Assembly: GCA_900540275.1 (NCBI GenBank)
Contig: UQFO01000001.1
Span: forward strand, 372,001 to 436,000
Length of the DNA stretch: 64,000 bases
Direction: 5' to 3'
Source: an uncultured Oscillospiraceae bacterium
Lineage (GTDB): Bacteria; Bacillota; Clostridia; Oscillospirales; Acutalibacteraceae
The notes below the pieces were generated by a model that made no database searches, was not told the DNA's origin, and saw only the letters and a list, made by a program, of their open reading frames with translations. Both the position numbers and the translations under genes were made by a program. Below, in pieces: positions 23,313-31,953 of the stretch (the first letter of the stretch is position 1; each line of letters opens with the position of its first letter).

Positions 23313-26300
23313 ATGGCAAGGTGCGCAGGCATTTTAATGCCGATTACCTCGCTTCCCTCCCCCTATGGCATCGGCTCTCTTGGAAAAGACGCGTACGATT
23401 TCGCGGACTTCCTGAAAGCTGCCGGCCAAAAAATCTGGCAGATACTCCCTGTAGGCCCCACAAGCTACGGCGATTCGCCGTACCAGTCGTTTTCCACTTA
23501 CGCGGGCAACCCGTATATGATTGATCTCGACACGCTTGTCGGGGAAGGGCTTTTAAATCGGGATGAAATTGCGGACCGTGACTGGGGCAGCGACCCGGAA
23601 ACGGTCGATTATGAAAAAATCTACAACGCGCGGTTCGACGTGCTATACTCCGCCTTTTCCCAGTTCGGTAAGATAGCGGGCGACAAGGAACGCAAGGCGT
23701 TTGACACGTTTATCAAGGAAAACGCCGAATGGCTTCCAAATTACGCGCTTTATATGGCAATTAAAAAAGGGTTCAACATGCGCTCATGGCTCGAATGGCC
23801 GGATGAAGACATCCGCATGCGCAAACAAAAAGCCGTAGAGCAATATCAGGAAAAGTACGCGTATGAAATCCGCTTTTGGATGTTCGTCCAGTTTAAATTC
23901 TTTGAACAGTGGACGAGACTGAAGGAATACGTCAACTCGCTTGGTATTTCGATTCTCGGCGACATTCCGATTTACGTCGCGATGGACAGCGCCGACACCT
24001 GGGCAAACCCCGAGGTTTTCTGGCTCGACAAGGACAGGCACCCTGTCTGCGTAGCCGGATGCCCGCCCGACTACTTCTCCGCCACAGGGCAGCTCTGGGG
24101 CAACCCGCTATACGACTGGTCGTATTTAAAGAAAACGAAATATGACTGGTGGTTCAAGCGCATCGCCGGCATTTCAAAGTTATTCGATATTACAAGAATC
24201 GACCATTTCAGGGGCTTCGATTCCTACTACGCCATACCATATCCGGCGGAAAACGCGATTAACGGGCAGTGGCTCGAGGGTCCCGGCATTAAGTTCTTTG
24301 AGCTGATGAAAAAGAAGCTCGGCGATATTCCAATTGTCGCGGAAGACCTGGGCTTTTTGACGGACAGTGTATTCAAGCTGCTTAAGGATTCAGGCTATCC
24401 CGGCATGAAGGTGCTGGAATTTGCGTTTGACAGCACAGAAGAAAACAATTACCTGCCGCACAACTACACGAACAACAGCGTGGTTTACTCCGGCACGCAC
24501 GACAACGACACCATCATGGGCTGGTTTGAAACAGCCCAGCAGAAGGACGTGGACTTTGCGGTCAACTACTGCAACCTGTCCAAGGAAGAGGGCTATCACT
24601 GGGGTATCATCCGCACGGCGTACCAGAGCGTAAGCGATTACGCGATTATACAGCTGCAGGATATCCTGGGGCTCGGCAGTGAGGCAAGGATGAACATCCC
24701 CTCCACGCTGGGTGGAAACTGGGTTTGGAGAATCAAGCGCGGCGCCCTCACCAAGGAAGTAGCATATAGATTAAGGAAATTGTCTAAGACATACGGTAGA
24801 CTGGAGGATGACGAATTAATGGATCAGAACAACATTATGGAGAATCTTATTCAGACGGCCAAGAACGCCTATTGCAAGAAGGTGGAGGAGCTTACCCCCG
24901 CCGAGCTGCACATGGCCCTTGGCAAAGCGATGATGGGCGAGATTGCCGACAGATGGGAGCAGAGCAAGGAAACCCACGCAAACGCGCGCAGGGCTTATTA
25001 CTTTTCAGCGGAGTTCCTGATGGGCCGCATGATGTACAACAACCTGTACTGCATGGGGATTCTCGACGACGTCAAGCAGATGCTCAAGGACAGGGGCGTT
25101 GACATCAACGTATTTGAGGATGTCGACGACGCGGCGCTCGGCAACGGCGGCCTTGGAAGGCTTGCCGCCTGCTTCCTTGACAGCGCGGCTACGCAGAACG
25201 TACCGCTCGACGGCTATGGCATCCGCTACAAGTACGGCCTGTTCAAGCAGCTGATTGAAAACGGCTTCCAGGTAGAGGTCGCGGACGACTGGCAGCATTT
25301 CGGCGATCCGTGGTGCATTCGCAGGGAAGAGGACATGGTGCAGGTCAGGTACGCCGACCAGGTGGTCAACGCCGTCCCCTACGACATGGCGGTTATCGGC
25401 TACGGTACCGACAACATCAACACGCTCAGGCTGTGGCAGGCGGAGGCGGTTCACGACTTTGACTTCCTTGCCTTTAATGACAGCAAATATAACGAAGCGG
25501 TCGCGGAAAAGAACGCGGCGGAAAACATCAGCAAGGTGCTTTACCCGAACGACAACAGCTATGAGGGCAAGGTGCTCCGTTTAAAGCAGCAGTATTTCTT
25601 CTGCAGCGCTTCGCTTCAGGATATCATTAAGAGATACAAGAAAAAGAACGGCGGCGACTACAGCAAATTTGCGCAGCACTGCGCAATCCAGCTCAACGAC
25701 ACACATCCCGTGTGCGCCATCCCCGAGCTTATCCGCCTGCTTCAGGCCGACGGCCTTACCTTCGACCAGGCATTTGACATTGCACAGAAGACGTTCGCCT
25801 ATACCAACCACACCGTTATGGCTGAGGCTCTTGAAAAATGGAGCATCGACCTGATGAAGAGCGTCATCCCTGAGATTTACGCCATTATTGAGAAAATCGA
25901 TGCGCGTCTCGTCAAGGATTTGACGGCGAAGGGCCTGAATGTTCCTGCCCTGCAGCAGCCGAAGGTTGAGGAAGAAGAGGCCGAAGCGGATGAAAAGGAC
26001 GCAAAAACGGAAAAGAAGCCTGCGCCTGTACGCATGAAGCTCGACGATATGAGAATTATCGACGGCGGCGTCGTGCATATGGCAAGGCTTGCGATATACG
26101 CCTCCAGCTTTACAAACGGCGTTGCATGGATTCACACCGAAATTCTCAAGAACGACGTACTCAAGGACTGGTACGCCATCTATCCGGAGCGTTTCCAGAA
26201 CAAAACGAACGGTATCACACAGCGCCGCTGGCTGGGGCTGTGCAACCCGCAGCTTTCTAAGTTCATTACCGACCGCATCGGCGACGGCTGGCTCAGGGAC

Positions 26301-27269
26301 CTCGACGAGCTCAAAAAACTTGACGGTATGATTGACGACAAGACCATTGCCGAATTCAATGAAATCAAGGCCGAGAAGAAGGCGGAGCTTGCCGCTTACA
26401 TGAAGCGCCACGACAACTTCGACGTCGACCCTTCCTTTATCTTCGACATCCAGGTCAAGCGCCTGCACGAGTATAAGAGGCAGCTTTTGAACGCGTTCTC
26501 CATCATGGATATCTACTTCAAGCTCAAGAGCGGCGAGCTCAAAAACTGGAACCCGACAGCGTTCATCTTCGGCGCGAAGGCAGCTCCGGGCTACGCAAGG
26601 GCGAAGGCCATCATCAAGTTTATCAACGAGATTGCAAAGCTTGTCAACAACGATCCTGACACCAAGGATAAACTGAGGGTCATGTTCGTTTCAAACTATA
26701 ACGTCTCCTACGCGGAGAAGCTTACGCCGGCGGCCGACATCTCGGAGCAGATTTCCACGGCCGGCACGGAAGCATCCGGCACAGGCAACATGAAGTTTAT
26801 GCTCAACGGTGCGGTTACGCTCGGCACCTACGACGGCGCAAATGTAGAAATCGCGCAGCAGGCCGGTGAAGAGAACGAGTATATCTTCGGCGCAAGGGTG
26901 GAGGACATTAACCGCCTTGCAAAGGAAGGCTACGACCCGAAAAAGCTTTACGAGTCGAACCCCGGGCTTAAAAAGGTCATCGACACGCTCATTGACGGCA
27001 CGTTCGACGACGGCGGCAAGACGGGTGAGGGCAGCTTCAAGGAGCTGCATGAATCTCTGATTAACGGTGCCTCCTGGCACGCAGCCGACCACTACTACCT
27101 GCTTTATGACCTGCCGCTCTATGTAGAAGCCAAAATCAAGGCAAACAACGACTACAGCGACAGAACCGCGTTCGGCAGAAAGTGCCTTGAAAACGTTGCG
27201 AATGCCGGACAGTTTTCTTCCGACAGGACAATTCTCCAGTACGCAAAAGAGCTCTGGAAACTCCAGTAA
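23313..27269 (+). CDS. 4-alpha-glucanotransferase fused to glycogen/starch phosphorylase
   Basis: One 1318-residue frame covers two full enzymes. Residues 1 to about 500 are MalQ (GH77 amylomaltase): ILPVGPTSYGDSPYQSFS, DITRIDHFRGFDSYYAIP with the nucleophile Asp, VAEDLGFLT and VVYSGTHDNDTIMGW. Residues from about 505 are GlgP (GT35): ARRAYYFSAEFLMGR, LGNGGLGRLAACFLDS, IQLNDTHPVCAIPEL, VKRLHEYKRQLLNA and the PLP-lysine segment EASGTGNMKFMLNG. GlgP contains an acidic insertion, EEEEAEADEKDAKTEKK, near residue 890. MalQ transfers glucan segments and GlgP releases glucose 1-phosphate. GGAGG lies 11 bases before an internal ATG at 24821, so GlgP may also be made alone. Confidence 0.93.
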   Translation: MARCAGILMPITSLPSPYGIGSLGKDAYDFADFLKAAGQKIWQILPVGPTSYGDSPYQSFSTYAGNPYMIDLDTLVGEGLLNRDEIADRDWGSDPETVDYEKIYNARFDVLYSAFSQFGKIAGDKERKAFDTFIKENAEWLPNYALYMAIKKGFNMRSWLEWPDEDIRMRKQKAVEQYQEKYAYEIRFWMFVQFKFFEQWTRLKEYVNSLGISILGDIPIYVAMDSADTWANPEVFWLDKDRHPVCVAGCPPDYFSATGQLWGNPLYDWSYLKKTKYDWWFKRIAGISKLFDITRIDHFRGFDSYYAIPYPAENAINGQWLEGPGIKFFELMKKKLGDIPIVAEDLGFLTDSVFKLLKDSGYPGMKVLEFAFDSTEENNYLPHNYTNNSVVYSGTHDNDTIMGWFETAQQKDVDFAVNYCNLSKEEGYHWGIIRTAYQSVSDYAIIQLQDILGLGSEARMNIPSTLGGNWVWRIKRGALTKEVAYRLRKLSKTYGRLEDDELMDQNNIMENLIQTAKNAYCKKVEELTPAELHMALGKAMMGEIADRWEQSKETHANARRAYYFSAEFLMGRMMYNNLYCMGILDDVKQMLKDRGVDINVFEDVDDAALGNGGLGRLAACFLDSAATQNVPLDGYGIRYKYGLFKQLIENGFQVEVADDWQHFGDPWCIRREEDMVQVRYADQVVNAVPYDMAVIGYGTDNINTLRLWQAEAVHDFDFLAFNDSKYNEAVAEKNAAENISKVLYPNDNSYEGKVLRLKQQYFFCSASLQDIIKRYKKKNGGDYSKFAQHCAIQLNDTHPVCAIPELIRLLQADGLTFDQAFDIAQKTFAYTNHTVMAEALEKWSIDLMKSVIPEIYAIIEKIDARLVKDLTAKGLNVPALQQPKVEEEEAEADEKDAKTEKKPAPVRMKLDDMRIIDGGVVHMARLAIYASSFTNGVAWIHTEILKNDVLKDWYAIYPERFQNKTNGITQRRWLGLCNPQLSKFITDRIGDGWLRDLDELKKLDGMIDDKTIAEFNEIKAEKKAELAAYMKRHDNFDVDPSFIFDIQVKRLHEYKRQLLNAFSIMDIYFKLKSGELKNWNPTAFIFGAKAAPGYARAKAIIKFINEIAKLVNNDPDTKDKLRVMFVSNYNVSYAEKLTPAADISEQISTAGTEASGTGNMKFMLNGAVTLGTYDGANVEIAQQAGEENEYIFGARVEDINRLAKEGYDPKKLYESNPGLKKVIDTLIDGTFDDGGKTGEGSFKELHESLINGASWHAADHYYLLYDLPLYVEAKIKANNDYSDRTAFGRKCLENVANAGQFSSDRTILQYAKELWKLQ

Positions 27270-27290
27270 TCATATACCAATTACATTTTT

Positions 27291-27322
27291 ACGGCGGGAC
27301 ACATAGTGTCCCGCCGTATTTT
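27291..27322 (+). terminator. rho-independent terminator after malQ-glgP
   Basis: ACGGCGGGACAC (27291-27302) pairs perfectly with GTGTCCCGCCGT (27306-27317) around an ATA loop, followed by ATTTTTG. Confidence 0.9.
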
Positions 27323-27359
27323 TGTCTTTCTTCTATTGTAGAGTGTGTATAAATTTCAC

Positions 27360-27388
27360 TTGTTATTTTCAGGAAATAATGTTACAAT
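27360..27388 (+). promoter_or_regulatory. promoter of the dockerin-LRR gene
   Basis: TTGTTA (27360-27365) and TACAAT (27383-27388) are 17 bases apart. The -10 context GTTACAAT is the same as at the 12449 gene promoter, and TTTACAAAC follows. Confidence 0.55.
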
Positions 27389-27436
27389 ATTTACAAACAA
27401 ATTTAATTTTAAGGTATTGAGAAAGGATTGAATCAT

Positions 27437-29326
27437 TTGAAAAAAATAATTGCGGTATTACTTTCAGTAATTCTCTTTTTGTCGCTCTGTCCTGTTGTGC
27501 CGGCTATGGCTGAATCAGTTGAGGACACACACTTTATCAGCGGGGATTACGTTTGTATTAAAAACGGCGACGGAACCGTTTCACTTCTCCGTTATCAGGG
27601 AAAAGAAGATAAAATCTTGATTCCAAACGAAATTGAGGGCTTAAGAGTAACTGAAATTCTATCAAACTGCTTTTTCATGACCTCTGCGTCCAGTATTACT
27701 ATCCCCAACGGCGTAACCGAAATTGGTTTAGCGGCATTTGGCGATTCCAGCACTCTAACCAGTATCGCCATGCCAGACAGTTTAACGTTTATTTCTGCAT
27801 CTGCTTTTTACAATTGTAAAAACTTAAAAACTATCGTCTTTTCTAAAAATCTTTCTTATGTCGGGCTGAATGCTTTCAACAATACCGCCTGGTATGACAG
27901 CCAGCCCAACGGCGCCGTCTATATCAGCAAGGTTTTCTACGATTACAAGGGAGATATGCCGAAAAACACAAAGCTTGCCTTAAAAGACGGTACGGTATCC
28001 ATTTCCCAGCAGGCCTTCAGAGACTGTATAAACCTGGCCGGAATCACACTGCCCACAAGCCTGAAAGAAATCGGAAGCGCGGCGTTCTCCGGCTGCACCG
28101 GACTGAAAAGTATTATTATCCCTGAGGGCGTAAATAAATTGGAAAGCGCAGTTTTTCAAAAATGTGTTAATCTTGAGAATATCACAATTCCCGACAGTGT
28201 TACCGATATGCAGTCCCCTAACCTGGAAGATACCAAATGGTTTAAAAACCAGAAAGATACTTTAGTTTATGCTGGGCGTTATGCTTACCGATATAACGGA
28301 AGCATGCCTGCAAACACCACAATTAAGCTACGTGAAGATACCATAGGATTAGGAACCGGCGTATTCTCCGGATGTGAAAACCTTACCGGCATAGTCATTC
28401 CGTCTGGTGTTACAACAATTACCAGCAGCGCCTTTCAGGGGTGTACCGGTCTTAAAGAGTGTAATTTTTCGAAAAATGTAACGGAAATACAAAATGAAGC
28501 TTTTGCCGGATGCGAAAGCCTGTCCAAAACCAGCCCGCTTGAGCAGGTTAAAACCATTGGTGAGGGGGCATTCAAGCGATGTACTTCCCTGACAAGCGTT
28601 GTTCTTCCTAATGTACTAATCTCCTTAGGAAGAGAATCCTTTTACGGATGTACTTCCTTAGAAAGCATTTCCCTTCCTGACAGGCTTACCAGCATAGAAT
28701 TCGGAACATTTAGCTTCTGTTCCTCGCTTAGTAAAATAGAATTCCCATATGCTGTCCGTTATATTTCCGATTATGCCTTTATGGGGTGCTCAAGCCTTCA
28801 AGCTATATCTTTTCCAGAGTATTTGTTAGATATCGGAGAAAGTGCCTTTAATCAGTGTAGTGCTCTTGAGCAGATTAAATTGCCGCGGGATTTGCAGAGG
28901 ATTGGAGCAAACGCTTTTTTTGATTGCAAAAAGCTGAAGAATGTTTTATTTCCTGGTGACAACACTGAAATAGGGGATTACGCATTTGGATTTTATCAGG
29001 CGGTCAGTGAATACGGAGATAATTATATTGAAAAAGATAGTGATTTCTTTATGTCTGGAAAGGACGGCTCTGCCGCGCAGCAATACGCGCAGGAACACGC
29101 GATTCCCTTCACTGTGCTGGATTCTACGGTAATCTCCGGCGATGTAGACGGCAATGGGGAAATCAATACGGCCGACGTGCTTATGATTCAAAAGCACCTG
29201 TCAAAAATCATAGAGCTTAACGAAGAACAAAAAGCCGCTGCAGACACGGACGGCAACGGCAAAATAGAAATGAACGACGTGCTGCAGATACAAAAATTCC
29301 TGGCAAAAATAATTGACGTGCTTTAA
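27437..29326 (+). CDS. secreted BspA-type leucine-rich-repeat protein with C-terminal dockerin
   Basis: The 629-residue precursor has a signal peptide (MKKIIAVLLSVILFLSLCPVV...AMA). About 16 BspA/LRR_5 repeats fill residues 60-540, with lines such as GCTGLKSIIIPEGVNKL and CTSLESISLPDRLTSI. A C-terminal dockerin (about 567-629) has two calcium loops, GDVDGNGEINTADVLMIQKHL and DTDGNGKIEMNDVLQIQKFL. BspA repeats bind host or microbial surface ligands in known cases; the target here is unknown. TTG at 27437 is preferred over TTG at 27428 because AAAGG lies ten bases before it. The dockerin suggests attachment to a cohesin scaffold. Confidence 0.88.
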   Translation: MKKIIAVLLSVILFLSLCPVVPAMAESVEDTHFISGDYVCIKNGDGTVSLLRYQGKEDKILIPNEIEGLRVTEILSNCFFMTSASSITIPNGVTEIGLAAFGDSSTLTSIAMPDSLTFISASAFYNCKNLKTIVFSKNLSYVGLNAFNNTAWYDSQPNGAVYISKVFYDYKGDMPKNTKLALKDGTVSISQQAFRDCINLAGITLPTSLKEIGSAAFSGCTGLKSIIIPEGVNKLESAVFQKCVNLENITIPDSVTDMQSPNLEDTKWFKNQKDTLVYAGRYAYRYNGSMPANTTIKLREDTIGLGTGVFSGCENLTGIVIPSGVTTITSSAFQGCTGLKECNFSKNVTEIQNEAFAGCESLSKTSPLEQVKTIGEGAFKRCTSLTSVVLPNVLISLGRESFYGCTSLESISLPDRLTSIEFGTFSFCSSLSKIEFPYAVRYISDYAFMGCSSLQAISFPEYLLDIGESAFNQCSALEQIKLPRDLQRIGANAFFDCKKLKNVLFPGDNTEIGDYAFGFYQAVSEYGDNYIEKDSDFFMSGKDGSAAQQYAQEHAIPFTVLDSTVISGDVDGNGEINTADVLMIQKHLSKIIELNEEQKAAADTDGNGKIEMNDVLQIQKFLAKIIDVL

Positions 29327-29340
29327 GCTTCCCACATAGT

Positions 29341-29378
29341 AAAGAGCCCCAAACCGCTGAGGTTTTGGGGCTCTTTTT
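29341..29378. terminator. bidirectional terminator between LRR gene and XRE gene
   Basis: AAAGAGCCCCAAA pairs with TTTGGGGCTCTTT (inner bases CC/GG extend it), followed by T-runs in both directions. It overlaps the stop codon of the convergent XRE gene. Confidence 0.85.
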
Positions 29379-29715
29379 ACTCTTTTGTCTGTTTTTCTGA
29401 AAGGACCATCATTCGTTCATCGATACGGATTCGATTTTCATAGCTTAGCTTCCTGTAGCGCGCAACCAGGTTCGCCTCTGCCGGCGTAAGCTGTTCAATC
29501 GAATAAGGGTTTTCAATGTCGGAGACGCCTACCAGGTAATCAAGGCTAACCCCGAAAATTTTTGCCAGCGTAATCAATGTATCAATTCCCGGCTGTGTCA
29601 GCCCCTTTTCATACTTTGAAATCGCGCTCGACCTCAGGTTCAGCTTTTGTGCCAGTTGTGTTTGATTGTGTCCACTTTTCATGCGCTGTTCTTTCAGTCT
29701 TTCGGCTAAATTCAT
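29377..29715 (-). CDS. XRE-family transcriptional regulator
   Basis: The 112-residue protein is a compact HTH_3 regulator: LAERLKEQRMKSGHNQTQLAQKLNLRSSAISKYEKGLTQPGIDTLITLAKIFGVSLDYLVGVSD, followed by a short helical tail (EANLVARYRKLSYENRIRIDERM) likely used for dimerisation. ATG at 29715 follows GGGGAGC. It is convergent to the LRR gene and not in an operon. Its target is unknown. Confidence 0.85.
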   Translation of the reverse strand: MNLAERLKEQRMKSGHNQTQLAQKLNLRSSAISKYEKGLTQPGIDTLITLAKIFGVSLDYLVGVSDIENPYSIEQLTPAEANLVARYRKLSYENRIRIDERMMVLSEKQTKE

Positions 29716-29972
29716 TTGGAAGCTCCCCTATGCCTTTTATTCAATAAGGTTACATTTAAAATTATAACACCGAATAATTAAAATTAAATATTTCTATCTT
29801 ATTCGGTATTATTTCCTCTGAATTTTTTAAATAGGAGAATTTATTCATCTTTAAAAGACAAAATCACCCTTATAATTCCCTTTTTCTTCTATTTTTATTA
29901 TACCGGCTTACGCGGGCAAACTACCAGTATAAGAAGATTCCCCTTACTTTTTGTTTAAGATAATATTAAAAA

Positions 29973-29999
29973 GCGCCATGTACGAAACGTACATGGCGC
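29973..29999 (-). terminator. rho-independent terminator of the Big2-SleB gene
   Basis: Perfect 12-bp stem GCGCCATGTACG/CGTACATGGCGC with an AAA loop, followed on the minus strand by TTTTTAATATT. Confidence 0.88.
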
Positions 30000-30016
30000 C
30001 CAGTAAAGCTTAATAA

Positions 30017-31504
30017 TTATTCATAACAGAAATACATACCCTCACGGTAATCGTAGATACCACTGCCCTGTACAAACCCAGCCTGATAGATGACGCTTTC
30101 CGGTACATAACGCGTGCCTTCAAGAATTTTCTTTGCATTTGCATAGCACCGGTCAATCGCCTGCTTGGTCCAGGAATCGTTTGCCTTCGGCAGGCTTACT
30201 CCCGTCCAGCCCATCGTACCGTATGCGCCGGGTCTCGTAATGACGCCGCGTATGGTATTGGGGAAATTCGGATGGGCAACATGGTTCATTACGACGCTGC
30301 CGACCATCAGCTGAAGCTTATCGCTGCAATAAAGCGCGCCAGCCTCCTGGTAAATAACTGCCGCAAGGCAGAACAAGTCGTCATCCGTATAGCTCTTTTT
30401 CACGGTAACCTTGCACGTAGCCTTTGCCCCGTTACCATCCTTCGCCGTGCAGGTGATGGTTGCCGTTCCAGCGCCTACTGCTTTGAGCTTGCCGTTTTTG
30501 TCCACGGTAGCAACCTTCGTGTTGCTCGACTTCCAGCTGACCGACTTATTGGCTGCGTTAGAAGGGGAAACCGTCGCTTTAAAGGTTCCCGATTTTCCGA
30601 CATTCCAACTAATTGCGGAGGTATTCAGCTTGATGCTCTTAACCGGCTGGTAAACCGTTACCTTGCAGGTTGCCTTTTTCCCGCTGCCGTCCTTCGCCGT
30701 GCAGGTGATGGTTACCGTGCCGGCGCCTACTGCTTTGAGCTTGCCGTTTTTATCCACGGTAGCAACTTTTGTGTTGCTGGAACTCCATGCAAGCGATTTA
30801 TTTGTCGCATCAGAGGGGGAAACTGTCGGCTTATAAGTTCCCTGCCTTCCAACCGGCCATTTAATTGAATAAGTGTTTAAAGCAACCTTGCTCACCGGCT
30901 TGTAAATTTCGACCTTGCAAGTATTGGAGGCGAGCTTCTCTCCTGTGCTTTTAGCAGACACGGTACATGTAACCGTAGCGGTGCCGGGGCCTACCGCCTT
31001 CAGCTTGCCATTTGCGTCTATTGTCGCGATTTTCGTATTGCTCGACGTCCATGTGATTTTTTTAGCGCCCAGCACATTGCTGGAAATTTTCGCTTTATAG
31101 CTGCCCGTTTTGCCTACCGGCCATTTCAGTGCATAGCAGTTGAGTGATACGTCTGTCTTTTCATCGTTCACCTTGATAACACACTGATCGGCCGCTTTAA
31201 CCGGCATGTTCTTTTCCACCGAGCAGGTAACGGTTGCGGTCCCTGCGGAAACGGCGGTAATTACACCGTTCTGGTTGACCCTGACCACCTTTGGGTCGCT
31301 CGATTTCCATTCCAGGTTGTTTGCCTTTACGCCTGCGGGCAGTGCCGCCGTACCAACCGGGCGCGACGTGCCTTTTGTTAAAACATACGTATCCTGCGCA
31401 AGCTTTACCGTGTTATTCATCGTTTGAGCCGATACCGGAATACAGCCAAGGCTGCAAGCCAGAAGGCACAAACATAAAATTACAGAAATTGTTTTCTTCA
31501 TCAT
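30017..31504 (-). CDS. secreted Big2-repeat protein with SleB-like cell wall hydrolase domain
   Basis: The 495-residue precursor begins MMKKTISVILCLCLLACSLG, a signal peptide. Four Big2 Ig-like repeats follow (about 32-110, 115-200, 205-285 and 290-370), each with W(K/T/S)SS(N/D)TKVAT(V/I)DKNGKLKAVGAGT-type cores. The C-terminal domain (about 373-495) is Hydrolase_2/SleB-like: LFCLAAVIYQEAG with the catalytic Glu, LMVGSVVMNHV, TRPGAYGTMG. SleB-type enzymes are lytic transglycosylases; with Big2 repeats this probably acts on the vegetative wall or cortex. The repeats are near-identical in DNA. No good ribosome site precedes either ATG; GGGAGAGG is 19 bases upstream, so the start is uncertain. 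Confidence 0.88.
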   Translation of the reverse strand: MMKKTISVILCLCLLACSLGCIPVSAQTMNNTVKLAQDTYVLTKGTSRPVGTAALPAGVKANNLEWKSSDPKVVRVNQNGVITAVSAGTATVTCSVEKNMPVKAADQCVIKVNDEKTDVSLNCYALKWPVGKTGSYKAKISSNVLGAKKITWTSSNTKIATIDANGKLKAVGPGTATVTCTVSAKSTGEKLASNTCKVEIYKPVSKVALNTYSIKWPVGRQGTYKPTVSPSDATNKSLAWSSSNTKVATVDKNGKLKAVGAGTVTITCTAKDGSGKKATCKVTVYQPVKSIKLNTSAISWNVGKSGTFKATVSPSNAANKSVSWKSSNTKVATVDKNGKLKAVGAGTATITCTAKDGNGAKATCKVTVKKSYTDDDLFCLAAVIYQEAGALYCSDKLQLMVGSVVMNHVAHPNFPNTIRGVITRPGAYGTMGWTGVSLPKANDSWTKQAIDRCYANAKKILEGTRYVPESVIYQAGFVQGSGIYDYREGMYFCYE

Positions 31505-31582
31505 AACAAAAGCTGAGAGATTGCCTCTCCCATTCACTCCTTTTTGACTCTGAATTTGCTGCGCTGTAACGCAACGATTCAT

Positions 31583-31611
31583 AGTTTACAATATTATTAC
31601 AAATTTGTAAA
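31583..31611 (-). promoter_or_regulatory. promoter with TTACAAATTTGTAA palindrome
   Basis: On the minus strand TTTACA (31611-31606) and TAAACT (31588-31583) are 17 bases apart. A perfect 14-bp palindrome TTACAAATTTGTAA (31597-31610) overlaps the -35 and resembles the TTGTAA/TTACAA elements at 12494-12545. Confidence 0.5.
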
Positions 31612-31876
31612 GTTCTGATACTTTTGTTAAAATCCGGATTTTTCCCTGATTTTCTGGATTTTCGCCCCATTTTTTAACAAAAGGAACCAATAACATATTA
31701 CAATCTCGTAATCTATATGTGCAAATGGTCAATTTTTCCACACAATCATCTCGTGTACATTTTTTACATAAAAATAATAATTTATTTTTAAAAACAGTAT
31801 ATATCGTTCATTTTTTTAAATTTTACCTGTTTTTTTATTTTAAGACCATCAAAAAAGTTTTTTGAAATAATAAAAA
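31612..31876. other. AT-rich intergenic stretch, no gene seen
   Basis: This segment between the Big2-SleB promoter and the terminator of the lipoprotein gene is dominated by A and T runs. It contains TATTACAATCTCGTAATCTATATG near 31697, which partly resembles the TTGTAA-type operators. No open frame with a ribosome site and no RNA family was recognised. Confidence 0.5.
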
Positions 31877-31877
31877 A

Positions 31878-31909
31878 AACTCCTGTGGAACCTCTTTTCC
31901 ACAGGAGTT
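31878..31909 (-). terminator. rho-independent terminator of valS-truB-lipoprotein operon
   Basis: AACTCCTGTGGAA (31878-31890) pairs with TTCCACAGGAGTT (31897-31909), a perfect 13-bp stem, with a long T-run on the minus strand. Confidence 0.9.
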
Positions 31910-31953
31910 TTTACAAAACGATTACAGTAAAACGGCAATTCCGCGCTGTTTCT

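Noticed and set aside
25581..26468. 295-codon minus-strand open frame inside the phosphorylase region
   Set aside because: It is a shadow of the GC-biased coding strand; the plus-strand phosphorylase motifs are continuous across it.
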